A DNA stretch of 64,000 bases from Halopseudomonas pelagia (GTDB lineage: Bacteria; Pseudomonadota; Gammaproteobacteria; Pseudomonadales; Pseudomonadaceae): NCBI RefSeq assembly GCF_009497895.1, contig NZ_CP033116.1, positions 1,922,001-1,986,000 on the forward strand, given 5' to 3'. Positions within the stretch are counted from its first letter, which is position 1. Every line of letters starts with the position of its first letter. Shown piece after piece: positions 33,978 through 42,126 of this stretch. The translations under genes and the position numbers were made by a program. Below the pieces are notes generated by a model, which ran no database searches, had not been told where the DNA came from, and saw only the letters and a program-made list of their open reading frames with translations.

Positions 33978-34005
33978 CCCACTGCTGTCGTAATCCGGCA
34001 GTGGG
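33978..34005 (+). terminator. hairpin after the long amidohydrolase gene
   Basis: CCCACTGC (33978-33985) and GCAGTGGG (33998-34005) form an 8-bp stem with a 12-base loop, 17 bases after the stop. No clear T-run follows. Confidence 0.5.
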
Positions 34006-34068
34006 TGTGCAGGTTGGTCATTTAACTTGCTTTCTGGGTTGTTTCAATCAGCCGAAGGTGTCTTGTTG

Positions 34069-35220
34069 ATGAGTATTTCCCAGTTTAAATACAGCGTTAT
34101 TCCCGAAGAAGCCGAAGCTCTGCGTGCCGATGTACGTTGCTTTCTTAAGGAATCGCTGGAAAATTACCCGGCTGTCAAAAAAGCCCATTCATGGATGGGC
34201 TTTGATGCGCAGTTCAGCCGTCAGCTTGGCCAGAAGGGTTGGCTTGGCATGGCGCTGCCGAAACAGTACGGCGGGGCTGATGCCAGCCCTTTTGCCCGTT
34301 ACGTGATTATCGAGGAACTCTTGGCAGCGGGTGCACCGGTATCGGCGCACTGGATTGCTGATCGTCAGAGTGCACCATTGATACTTCGTTTTGGTACACC
34401 AGCACAGAAAGAGAAATACTTGCCGCCTATCTGCCGTGGCGAGAGTTACTTCTGCATTGGCATGTCGGAACCCAATTCGGGGTCTGATCTGGCGTCGATC
34501 AAAACCAACGCTCAGCGTGTCGACGCTGGCTGGTTACTGAATGGACAGAAGGTCTGGACTACCAATGCCCAGCATTCGCATTACATGATTGCGCTGGTTC
34601 GCACCGGCAGTCAGGCCGAGAGCGGGCGGCATGGTGGTATGTCGCAATTCATCATCGACCTTACGCTGCCCGGCATCACCGTGCGTCCGATAGCTGATCT
34701 CGCCGGCGGCGAGCACTTCAATGAGGTCTTTTTCGATAACGTTCGGTTAGATGCCGATGCGCTTATCGGAGAAGAGGGTAAGGGGTGGGATCAGGTCACG
34801 GCAGAGCTGGCCTTCGAGCGCAGTGGGCCAGAACGCTTCCTCAGTAGTATTGCGCTTATGCATACGGCACTGGCATTGATTGGGCCGCGACCAGATGCGT
34901 TGCAGGCGCGTGATATTGGCCGTATCACCGCCCGCTTGTTGACCTTGCGCAACATGTCGCTGGCGGTCACTCAGCAATTGGTTGATGGAAACAACCCGGC
35001 CTGGGCTGCCTCATGTGTCAAGGATCTGGGCAATGTATTCGAACAGGAGCTGCCAGAAACGCTGCAGCTCTTATTGGAAGAGCAGGCACAGGTGAACGGC
35101 GGCTCTGATCATGCGCAGGTGCTTGCCTATCTGACCCAGATGGCGCCTTCATTCTCGTTACGCGGGGGTACTCGTGAAATTTTGCGCGGCATTATTGCGC
35201 GTGGACTGGGGTTGAGATAA
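34069..35220 (+). CDS. acyl-CoA dehydrogenase, subunit-type A
   Basis: A 383-residue flavoenzyme of the acyl-CoA dehydrogenase family: 'FCIGMSEPNSGSDLASIKT' is the FAD/substrate signature and 'RGGTREILRGIIARGLG' ends the C-terminal domain. A glutamate in 'AFERSGPERF' is a candidate catalytic base. The ATG at 34069 is preferred to the ATG at 34027. The next acyl-CoA dehydrogenase gene shares its stop/start base (TAATG), which suggests an alpha2beta2 heteromer as known for steroid side-chain dehydrogenases. It would form a double bond in a polycyclic acyl-CoA. Confidence 0.9.
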   Translation: MSISQFKYSVIPEEAEALRADVRCFLKESLENYPAVKKAHSWMGFDAQFSRQLGQKGWLGMALPKQYGGADASPFARYVIIEELLAAGAPVSAHWIADRQSAPLILRFGTPAQKEKYLPPICRGESYFCIGMSEPNSGSDLASIKTNAQRVDAGWLLNGQKVWTTNAQHSHYMIALVRTGSQAESGRHGGMSQFIIDLTLPGITVRPIADLAGGEHFNEVFFDNVRLDADALIGEEGKGWDQVTAELAFERSGPERFLSSIALMHTALALIGPRPDALQARDIGRITARLLTLRNMSLAVTQQLVDGNNPAWAASCVKDLGNVFEQELPETLQLLLEEQAQVNGGSDHAQVLAYLTQMAPSFSLRGGTREILRGIIARGLGLR

Positions 35221-36278
35221 TGCGAGAACTTTTTGAGTCAACCATTGAGCGGCTGTTGAGCGATATATCGACTGCGGACTATATCCGCTCTGCCGAAGGC
35301 GGCATGTGGAGCGCTGATCTCTGGCGCGCATTGGAAGAAAATGGTTTTCAGTTGGCCGGCGCACCTGAAGCGATTGGTGGTGCAGAGGCAGGCTGGGAAG
35401 ATCTGTTTGTAATCGTCCGTGCGGCAGGGCGCTACGCCGCTCCAGTTCCATTGGTGGAAATGTTGCTGGGTAACTGGCTTCTTGAAGCAAGCGGGATAGG
35501 TGCGCGCAGCGGCGTATTGACTATCGCCGCTCAGGGTACCCTGCGTTGGGAAGGGGAACGACTATCCGGGGACCTGTATCACGTGCCGTGGGGACGGCAC
35601 GCCGAATGGGTAGTAACGGTGGTTGGAGATCAGGTGGTGTTGTTGGATATGGCTTGCGCTGACGGTGTTGTTCCCGGTAGCAACATTGCCGGAGAGCCAC
35701 GCGACAATCTGCTTTTCAAGGCCGCCCACTGCGCCGCGTCAGCCAAGTTGCCTAGCGCAATGCCGGCCTCTGTATTGCAGATTGGTGGCGCTATGCTGCG
35801 CTCTGCCCAGATGGCTGGTGCGCTGACTGCATTGCTGGAACTTACTTCGGGCTATGCGGCAGAGCGCAAGCAATTCGGAAAACCGATTGCCTCGTTTCAG
35901 GCCATCCAGCAGCAGCTTGCGGTTCTCGCTGAGCAAACGGCAGCGGCCAATGTTGCTGCGGAAACCGCTTTTTCTGAGTCCGGTGACCAGCTTGCGTCAT
36001 TCAGTATCGCTGTGGCCAAGATCAGTACGGCCGATGCGGCCAGCATAGGCGCGGGTATTGGGCATTCGGTACACGGTGCGATCGGTTTTACTCAGGAATA
36101 TTCTCTACACCTGTTGACCCGCAGGCTTTGGGCATGGCGCAGCGAATTCGGTTCGTCTACCTTCTGGAGTACGCAGTTGGGCAAGTATGTCTGTGCAGCG
36201 GGTGAACAGGCTTTCTGGCCAATGATCACGCATTCAAAACAACATCAGCTCCCGGTAGCTGAAATAGGATCTGTGTAA
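35220..36278 (+). CDS. acyl-CoA dehydrogenase-like protein, subunit-type B
   Basis: A 352-residue member of the same family, shorter and more divergent. The N-terminal helical part lacks the strong FAD motif, whereas the C-terminal 'RKQFGKPIASFQAIQQQLA' segment is kept. Its start overlaps the stop of the previous gene. Short partner subunits of this type form heteromers with the full-length protein in steroid degradation; I infer the same here. The enoyl-CoA hydratase gene overlaps its stop by one base. Confidence 0.87.
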   Translation: MRELFESTIERLLSDISTADYIRSAEGGMWSADLWRALEENGFQLAGAPEAIGGAEAGWEDLFVIVRAAGRYAAPVPLVEMLLGNWLLEASGIGARSGVLTIAAQGTLRWEGERLSGDLYHVPWGRHAEWVVTVVGDQVVLLDMACADGVVPGSNIAGEPRDNLLFKAAHCAASAKLPSAMPASVLQIGGAMLRSAQMAGALTALLELTSGYAAERKQFGKPIASFQAIQQQLAVLAEQTAAANVAAETAFSESGDQLASFSIAVAKISTADAASIGAGIGHSVHGAIGFTQEYSLHLLTRRLWAWRSEFGSSTFWSTQLGKYVCAAGEQAFWPMITHSKQHQLPVAEIGSV

Positions 36279-37078
36279 TGAACCCCTTTCTCCAGGTTGA
36301 ACGGCACGGTGCTGTAGTAATGGTCCGCATGAATAGCCCTGAAACCCGCAACGCATTGTCAGAGCCGGGACAAATTCAGGAGTTCGTCGATCTATGTGCT
36401 GGCTTGCGTCGAGATCAGAGTGTCAGGGCCGTTGTGCTGACAGGCAACGGCAAAGCCTTCTGTGCAGGTGGCAACATCAAGGACATGCAAAACCGTGAGG
36501 GTATTTTTGCTGGTTCGCCTTATGAGCTGCGCGATACCTACCGCAACGGCATTCAGCAGATTCCCCTGGCGCTTTACGAGCTGGACATCCCGATCATTGC
36601 CGCAGTGAACGGTGCCGCCATCGGTGCTGGGTTGGATCTGGCGTGTATGTGCGATATCCGTATTGCCAGCGAAAAAGCCGTGTTTGCGGAAAGCTTTGTC
36701 AAGCTAGGGATTGTGCCTGGCGACGGTGGTGCTTGGCTTTTGCCGCGTATTATTGGCATCCCGAAGGCTAGTCTAATGGCCTTCACTGGCGACACCATTG
36801 GTGCTGATAAAGCCCTCGAATGGGGGCTTGTTGAGCAATTGTGTTCGGCAGAAGAGCTGGAGACCGAAGCGCTTGAGCTGGCTCAGCGTATCGCCCAAAA
36901 CCCGGGCCACGCCTTGAGACTGTGTAAGCGTCTCCTGCGTGAGGGGCAGCATATGCGGCTTGACTCCCTGCTTGAACTATCGGCGGCCTATCAATCGCTG
37001 GCGCATCACACCCAGGACCATAGTGAAGCGGTAAACGCGTTTGTCGAGAAGCGCAAACCGAACTTCAAAGACCAATAA
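36278..37078 (+). CDS. enoyl-CoA hydratase/isomerase family protein
   Basis: A 266-residue crotonase-fold enzyme that hydrates or isomerises enoyl-CoA. The two oxyanion-hole segments are visible as 'AFCAGGNIKDM' and 'NGAAIGAGLDLA'. The catalytic acid region reads 'FAESFVKLGIVPGDGGA'. It begins on the last base of the preceding stop, so it acts right after the heteromeric dehydrogenase. Confidence 0.92.
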   Translation: MNPFLQVERHGAVVMVRMNSPETRNALSEPGQIQEFVDLCAGLRRDQSVRAVVLTGNGKAFCAGGNIKDMQNREGIFAGSPYELRDTYRNGIQQIPLALYELDIPIIAAVNGAAIGAGLDLACMCDIRIASEKAVFAESFVKLGIVPGDGGAWLLPRIIGIPKASLMAFTGDTIGADKALEWGLVEQLCSAEELETEALELAQRIAQNPGHALRLCKRLLREGQHMRLDSLLELSAAYQSLAHHTQDHSEAVNAFVEKRKPNFKDQ

Positions 37079-37103
37079 CAAAATTATTCGAGGAGAGGTC
37101 ACG

Positions 37104-38228
37104 ATGCGTAGGGTTTTTCGTGAAGATCACAATATGTTCAGGGAGCAGGCCCGGCGTTTCGTCGAACGGGAAATAACACCGCACCTGCATGAGTGGGAAA
37201 AGCAGGGCATCGTTCCGAAAGAAGTTTGGCGCAAAGCTGGCGAAATGGGTTTGCTGTGTTCAACCGTTCCCGAAGAGTACGGTGGTGCTGGAGGCGATTA
37301 CGGCCATTCGGCGGTAATGATTGAAGAACTGGCGCGTGCCAATGCTACCGCGGTTGGCTTCACTACCCACTCTGAAATTGTTGCCCCGTATCTGATTGCC
37401 TACGGCTCCGAAGAGCAAAAGCTGAAGTGGCTACCTGAGATGGTCAGCGGCAACATGATCGGTGTGATAGCGATGAGCGAGCCGGGAATAGGCAGTGACT
37501 TACGCTCGATGCGCACGCAGGTCCGCCGCGAGGGCGATGAGTATGTGGTCAGTGGGCAGAAAACCTTTATCACCAACGGCGGCAACGCAGATCTGGTGGT
37601 GACTGCGACTAAACTTGATCCGGCCAGCAAAGATTTAACGCTCATCTGTATCGAAACGGATCGCCCGGGATTTTCCAAGGGAAAACTGCTGGACAAGATC
37701 GGCCTCAAAGGTCAGGACACTGCCGAGCTGTTCTTCGACGAGGTGCGGGTGCCGGTCAGCAATCGGCTGGGAGAGGAGAATAAAGGATTTAAATACCTCA
37801 CTCATCAGTTGGCCTGGGAACGTCTGATTATCGGCCTGCGAGCCGCACAATCGATCGAAACACTGTTTGAAGAGACCTTGGAATATACCCGTGAGCGCAA
37901 GGTATTCGGTCATAGCGTGTTTGATTTTCAGAACACGCGATTCAAGCTGGCCGAGGTCAAGGCCCAGGCCACTATGCTGCGCGTTTTTGTAGATGACTGC
38001 CTGGAGCGCGTTATGCGTGATGAGCTGCCCGCAGACGTGGCAGCTATGGCCAAGCTGTTGGGATCGGAGCTGCAGGGTAAAATGCTGGATGAGTTGTTGC
38101 AGTTACACGGCGGCTACGGCTTTATGAGTGAATACAAGATCGGTCGTGCCTGGGTGGATGCGCGTGTTGCACGGATCTATGGCGGCACTTCAGAAATCAT
38201 GAAGGAAATCATCAGCCGCAACTTTTGA
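37104..38228 (+). CDS. acyl-CoA dehydrogenase
   Basis: A 374-residue acyl-CoA dehydrogenase of normal length: 'MSEPGIGSDLRSMRT' and 'ITNGGNADLVVT' bind FAD and substrate, and 'RKVFGHSVFDFQNTRFKLA' lies in the C-terminal bundle. The C-terminal position often held by glutamate is 'YGGTSEIMKE'; the catalytic base is therefore more likely the glutamate in helix G ('LAWERLIIGLRAAQ'), as in isovaleryl-type enzymes. AGGAGAGG precedes the ATG at 37104. It is the last gene of the beta-oxidation operon. Confidence 0.92.
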   Translation: MRRVFREDHNMFREQARRFVEREITPHLHEWEKQGIVPKEVWRKAGEMGLLCSTVPEEYGGAGGDYGHSAVMIEELARANATAVGFTTHSEIVAPYLIAYGSEEQKLKWLPEMVSGNMIGVIAMSEPGIGSDLRSMRTQVRREGDEYVVSGQKTFITNGGNADLVVTATKLDPASKDLTLICIETDRPGFSKGKLLDKIGLKGQDTAELFFDEVRVPVSNRLGEENKGFKYLTHQLAWERLIIGLRAAQSIETLFEETLEYTRERKVFGHSVFDFQNTRFKLAEVKAQATMLRVFVDDCLERVMRDELPADVAAMAKLLGSELQGKMLDELLQLHGGYGFMSEYKIGRAWVDARVARIYGGTSEIMKEIISRNF

Positions 38229-38288
38229 ACCGGCCCGGTGCGTCGATACCTTGGCGTCCAGAACAATAACAATAGGGGAGTAATGACT

Positions 38289-39152
38289 ATGTTGCTGATT
38301 TGTCGAAATATCCTGATTGTAGCCACCCTGTTTGTGGTGGCTAACGTTTTTGGCCAAGGCATACCTGAGGATCGTTACGCTGAAGAAGCTGATAGGGCAA
38401 AAAGCCTGCTGCGCAAAGCGATAGCACACTATCGGGCCGAAGGGGAGAGCTCACTTGCTGCCTTCAGTCGGCAGGGTGAGTTCGTCGACGAAGAACTTTA
38501 CGTCTACGTTATTGGGACTGACGGCGTCATGCTTGCGAGCGGTGGCCCGTCGTCCAATTTAATTGGACGGGATGTTGGCTCCGCGCTGAATGACGACTTG
38601 AATAAAGGTTTCAAGGCAGCGCTGGCATTGCCAGAAAGCGAGCAGATTCATCATGCAGATTATCGCTGGATGAACTGGCAGATAGGGCGGGTAGAACGTA
38701 AAAGGGTTTTCTACCAAAGAGTGGACGACAAGATTTTTTCAGTCGGTTATTACATTGAGCGCTCAAGCGAGACAGAGGCGCAAGTACTTCTGGACTACGT
38801 CATCAAAGCTGTTGCTGAACAGCCCGAGCAGACCTTTGAACGCATAAACGAATTGGATGCCAAGTTTCTCAAAGATGATCTTTACGCCTTTGTGGTTGAC
38901 CGTGAATCACAGAGGTTTATCGCCCATGGATACAATCTGAGGCTGGTAGGAAGTGATTTTCGTCGAGTCCAGTCGGCGGATCGCCAACCGATTGGGCAGG
39001 AGATCTTAGATGCTGCAGCTAAAGCGGGTAGCGGCCGTATCGGCTATCTATGGCCCAATCCGGTCACAGACAAGAACGAACCCAAGACGACACTGTTCCA
39101 GGTAGTTGGTAACTACATTGTCGCCGTCGGTTTCTACTCGAAAGCTGAATAA
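38289..39152 (+). CDS. stand-alone Cache-domain periplasmic protein
   Basis: A 287-residue protein with an N-terminal signal peptide (hydrophobic about residues 2-20, then V-F-G-Q-G) and two successive Cache-like sensor domains, each with the 'lY.fV' and 'GrDvG/GsDFR' type motifs ('ELYVYVIGTDGVMLASGG', then 'DLYAFVVDRESQRFIAHG'). There is no further membrane segment or signalling domain, so it is exported and free. Such proteins bind small ligands and may work with a chemoreceptor or kinase. The ATG at 38289 is 8 bases after GGGGAG; one at 38283 is too close to it. It follows the dehydrogenase operon by 60 bases. Confidence 0.8.
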   Translation: MLLICRNILIVATLFVVANVFGQGIPEDRYAEEADRAKSLLRKAIAHYRAEGESSLAAFSRQGEFVDEELYVYVIGTDGVMLASGGPSSNLIGRDVGSALNDDLNKGFKAALALPESEQIHHADYRWMNWQIGRVERKRVFYQRVDDKIFSVGYYIERSSETEAQVLLDYVIKAVAEQPEQTFERINELDAKFLKDDLYAFVVDRESQRFIAHGYNLRLVGSDFRRVQSADRQPIGQEILDAAAKAGSGRIGYLWPNPVTDKNEPKTTLFQVVGNYIVAVGFYSKAE

Positions 39153-39172
39153 CCCTCCAGGTTATGCAAAAG

Positions 39173-39880
39173 ATGAACTCAACACCTGCCATCTTGATTA
39201 CGGGTGGCGCCCAGAGGGTGGGCTGGCACTCTGCTCAGCGTCTGGCCAGTGACGGCTTCCGAGTTATTATTACTTGCCGTCACTGGCGCGCAGAGTGGCC
39301 AGAGCAAGGGCCGGCGGGTATTGAAGTTATCCTGGCCGACTTTTCAACCAATGAAGGTATTGAGTTGTTTATCGAGGAGCTGAAAGCCCAGGTTTCGTCA
39401 TTGCGGGCGATTGTTCATAACGCCTCAACCTGGTGTGCTGATACTGATCTGAACGCGGATGATTTTCAGGCCATGTACGCGGTTCACATGCTAGCGCCAT
39501 ATATGATCAACAAGGCCTGCTCTAGTCTGCTAAACCAGCCGCAAGCAGACATTGTTCATATTACCGATCATGATGCCTTGAGCAGCGACCCCGACTACGT
39601 GGCTTACCTAGCGACCAAAGCGGGACTTGAAAGTATGACTCGCTCGTTTGCGAGACGCTTCGCTCCTGCGATCAAAGTAAACAGCATAGCTCCGGCGTTG
39701 ATCATGTTTAACATCTCCGATACTGCTGAGCATAAACAACATATTCTCGAGCAGTCTTTGTTGGGGTTTGAACCTGGGCCAGAGGTATTCTATCGCACCC
39801 TGAGATACCTGCTTGAAAACCCGTACATCACAGGAACCTGTCTCGACTTAAATGGCGGCGGCAGGCTTAAATATGCTTGA
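39173..39880 (+). CDS. folM: dihydromonapterin reductase (FolM-like SDR)
   Basis: A 235-residue SDR with the FolM/pteridine-reductase pattern: 'ILITGGAQRVGWHSAQRL' at the start, 'ITCRH' after beta-2, 'HNASTW', and Y-L-A-T-K as the catalytic Y-x3-K. FolM reduces dihydromonapterin to tetrahydromonapterin, the cofactor of phenylalanine hydroxylase in pseudomonads. The next gene is GTP cyclohydrolase I, the usual partner in Pseudomonas; folX is not seen between them. The start is uncertain: an ATG at 39164 is in frame. Confidence 0.82.
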   Translation: MNSTPAILITGGAQRVGWHSAQRLASDGFRVIITCRHWRAEWPEQGPAGIEVILADFSTNEGIELFIEELKAQVSSLRAIVHNASTWCADTDLNADDFQAMYAVHMLAPYMINKACSSLLNQPQADIVHITDHDALSSDPDYVAYLATKAGLESMTRSFARRFAPAIKVNSIAPALIMFNISDTAEHKQHILEQSLLGFEPGPEVFYRTLRYLLENPYITGTCLDLNGGGRLKYA

Positions 39881-39892
39881 GAGATGGTACCT

Positions 39893-40453
39893 ATGAGCTT
39901 GGAAAAACTGACCGATTGTTACCGGGGGATTCTAACAGAGCTGGACGAAGAGCCTGGCCGTGATGGATTGGTGGGCACCCCTTTGCGGGCAGCAAAAGCG
40001 ATGCAGTTTATGTGTCGAGGTTATGGGCAGTCGCTGGACGAAATTGTGAATAATGCGTTGTTCGATTCTGATAATGACGAGATGGTTATCGTCAAGGATA
40101 TTGAGCTGTATTCCCTTTGTGAGCATCACATGTTGCCGTTTATAGGAAAGGCCCATGTCGCCTATATTCCCACTGGCAAAGTCATCGGTCTGTCCAAGGT
40201 AGCCCGCATTGTCGACATGTTTGCCCGACGTTTGCAGATACAGGAAAACCTCACGCGACAAATTGCAGAGGCATTGCAACAGGTGACTCAAGCTGGAGGT
40301 GTGGCCGTAGTGATTGAGGCGAAACACATGTGCATGATGATGCGCGGCGTTGAGAAGCAAAATTCCACCATGTTCAGCTCGGTGATGCTGGGTGCTTTTC
40401 GTGAGTCAGGGAATACCCGACAGGAGTTTCTGCAGTTGATCAGCCGGGGCTAA
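39893..40453 (+). CDS. folE: GTP cyclohydrolase I
   Basis: A 186-residue enzyme that converts GTP to dihydroneopterin triphosphate, the first step of folate and pterin synthesis. Zinc and catalytic residues are visible in '[19 protein letters not shown]' and in the '[10 protein letters not shown]' cysteine. The ATG at 39893 is chosen over one at 39884 because 'MSLEKL...' matches the usual N-terminus of the family. It follows folM after 12 bases. Its stop codon lies in the loop of a strong hairpin. Confidence 0.93.
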   Translation: MSLEKLTDCYRGILTELDEEPGRDGLVGTPLRAAKAMQFMCRGYGQSLDEIVNNALFDSDNDEMVIVKDIELYSLCEHHMLPFIGKAHVAYIPTGKVIGLSKVARIVDMFARRLQIQENLTRQIAEALQQVTQAGGVAVVIEAKHMCMMMRGVEKQNSTMFSSVMLGAFRESGNTRQEFLQLISRG

Positions 40454-40464
40454 TTGCCCCGGCT
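40442..40464. terminator. bidirectional hairpin between folE and the SDR gene
   Basis: AGCCGGGGC (40442-40450), TAATT, GCCCCGGCT (40456-40464) form a perfect 9-bp GC-rich stem. The loop holds the folE stop codon and the convergent SDR gene ends 12 bases further on. It lacks a T-run. Confidence 0.7.
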
Positions 40465-40475
40465 ATGCCAGGAAC

Positions 40476-41306
40476 TCAGGCGTCAGTTGAGACCGCTAAA
40501 TGCCGCCAGCGCTGCAATTCATCTTTTCTTGAGGCTGACCGGGTTTCAGCCAGCGAGATGGCATCGGAGCCCACGATAAAATGAAGCGGGGCCTCCGGAT
40601 TCAGTGCTAGTTCGACAAGCGCTTGGCCGAGCTTTTCTGGTACGCCAGGCTGCTTGTGGTTGTTGTTGGCGGAGGATGACCGAACCTTGCTAGAGAACTC
40701 CTTATATTCGGCAAGGGGCGCGCTGCCGAAGCGAGCGGAGCTGTCGTCCAGAAAATCAGTGCGAAAGGCGCCGGGTGCAACCAAAGTTACTTGGACGCCA
40801 AAACCCTTCACTTCCTGCGCCAATGACTCAGAAAACCCAACAACCGCAAACTTCGAGGCGCAATACACACTGGCACCGGGCATCCCGGCAAGGCCGGCAA
40901 TTGATGCGATATTAAAAATGTGGCCTTGCCGTTGATTGCGCATTACCGGCAGCACCGCTCGGCACATAGCGAACAAGCCAAAGACGTTAGTCGCAAACTG
41001 ACTTTCAATATCGCTTGCGCTGTTATCTTCAAATGGGCCTAGCTGACCATACCCAGCATTGTTGACCAAAATATCAATTTTCCCGAATTTGGCGATGGTC
41101 GCGTCTACTGCCTTTTGGATCTGATCTGTTGCAGTCACATCGAGAGAGACGGTTAGAACCCGACTTGTATCGTGGCTCCTGTAAGCGTCGCTGATAATCG
41201 CCTGCGTCCGTCCCGTAACGACCACGTTATCGCCTGCCGCAATGGCGGCTTGAGCTATATGCCAGCCGAGGCCTCTATTTGCGCCGGTGATGAGCCAAGT
41301 ACGCAT
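40476..41306 (-). CDS. SDR-family oxidoreductase
   Basis: A 276-residue short-chain dehydrogenase. 'ITGANRGLGWHIAQA' binds the nucleotide, 'NNAGYG' follows, the catalytic serine is in 'NIASIAGLAG' and the dyad in 'YCASKFAVVGF'. The C-terminal extension is longer than in core SDRs, like the family of broad reductases related to retinol dehydrogenases. Its substrate is unknown. It is a single minus-strand unit with the fourth 23-bp operator candidate about 50 bases upstream, which ties it to the terpenoid regulon. Confidence 0.88.
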   Translation of the reverse strand: MRTWLITGANRGLGWHIAQAAIAAGDNVVVTGRTQAIISDAYRSHDTSRVLTVSLDVTATDQIQKAVDATIAKFGKIDILVNNAGYGQLGPFEDNSASDIESQFATNVFGLFAMCRAVLPVMRNQRQGHIFNIASIAGLAGMPGASVYCASKFAVVGFSESLAQEVKGFGVQVTLVAPGAFRTDFLDDSSARFGSAPLAEYKEFSSKVRSSSANNNHKQPGVPEKLGQALVELALNPEAPLHFIVGSDAISLAETRSASRKDELQRWRHLAVSTDA

Positions 41307-41355
41307 TTACACATCCTCGAATTTAGTAGGGTGTTTTTAGCTTGGCTAAGAAACT

Positions 41356-41378
41356 ATACATAATGTTAAAAAGTGTCA
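41356..41378. promoter_or_regulatory. 23-bp operator candidate, copy 4 (ATACAT-N11-GTGTCA)
   Basis: ATACAT (41356-41361), 11 AT-rich bases and GTGTCA (41373-41378) keep the 6-11-6 layout of the other three copies, with weaker symmetry. It lies 50 bases upstream of the minus-strand SDR start. Confidence 0.4.
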
Positions 41379-41407
41379 ATATTTTCCGGCTTAAGCGTAA
41401 TCTGTCG

Positions 41408-41442
41408 CTGCCCAGCTGCCCAGCTGCCCAGCTGCCCAGCTG
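41408..41442. repeat. 8-bp tandem repeat, CTGCCCAG x 4.4
   Basis: Four perfect copies of CTGCCCAG stand head to tail at 41408-41439, followed by CTG. It lies outside genes near the island boundary. Such short repeats vary in number by replication slippage. Confidence 0.9.
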
Positions 41443-41529
41443 ACTCGGCAGGAAGGCATGTCTAGGCAGACGCTATCTAATTGTCGCAAACAAGCCAAGG
41501 CTTGAGGAGCTTCTCTGCCAGGAGATCAA

Positions 41530-41802
41530 AAGCCGACTAACTCTTTTCCGGAAACTGAAGTACTGCGCTCAGTGGAAGCAGAACGGCTTTGCCTGTCTGG
41601 ATGAGGCCAGGGTCAGGGACTTTATGTGCTTGTACGCCACGATGACCGGCATCAGGGCCTAGATGTTACCGTTCTTGCAAAGTGACACGAAGTGTATGAG
41701 CGGGCCTATGCTGAACGCCCGGTGCGATGGTCACTACACAAGAGAAACTAGCAGTCTGTCAGGGGTGTAGCACTGAACCGTGAGAGGTTTGAAGTAGCGT
41801 AG
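41530..41802 (+). pseudogene. decayed IS3-family transposase (integrase C-terminal part)
   Basis: In one frame 41541-41640 reads 'TLFRKLKYCAQW', then 'NGFACLDEARVRDFM', the conserved end of the IS3 integrase core. The reading then moves to the +1 frame ('DDRHQGLDVTVLAK', stop at 41683-41685, 'HEVYERAYAERPVRWS', stop at 41749-41751, 'GVALNRERFEVA'), matching the usual C-terminal tail. At least one frameshift and two stops show that it is dead. Neither the upstream half of the transposase nor terminal repeats are recognised. Confidence 0.75.
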
Positions 41803-42126
41803 AAAAAAGCTGACCCATTTTTGGTTAGCTTCCTTCCAGACATATGAGTTGTTGCTGTGCAACGAAGGCCACGAACGGTTGGTTGTGGATAGCCTTCTGC
41901 ATGCTCAGCAAACCTTTGCCAACTCAGTATTGGTAACGTACGAACTCAAGGAGGAGAGGTTAAAGTGCGGCGGGGAAGCCAGTAACTAACACTGCTCCCA
42001 GAAGTTTGACTGTAGACACGGGCGGCGGCGTCCGCAAACCAGAGAATAGTTTATAAGCCCATCTTCTGGTGGTTCCGGAGCAACCGCCTTTGGCTAAGTT
42101 CGAGGAACTCGTGTCTGGTAACGGTG
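41803..42126. other. gene-free stretch between IS relic and AlpA gene
   Basis: These 324 bases carry no frame with recognisable protein features. The sequence is mixed in composition and looks like decayed mobile DNA. Confidence 0.5.

Noticed and set aside
10150..37078. Steroid (cholesterol/testosterone) degradation cluster
   Set aside because: Several families are shared, but no flavin-dependent 9-alpha-hydroxylase, ketosteroid dehydrogenase or HsaA/HsaB-type pair is present, while a two-subunit Rieske dioxygenase with a 3Fe-4S ferredoxin fits diterpenoids better.
41408..41442. CRISPR-like array
   Set aside because: The unit is 8 bp without spacers; it is a simple tandem repeat.
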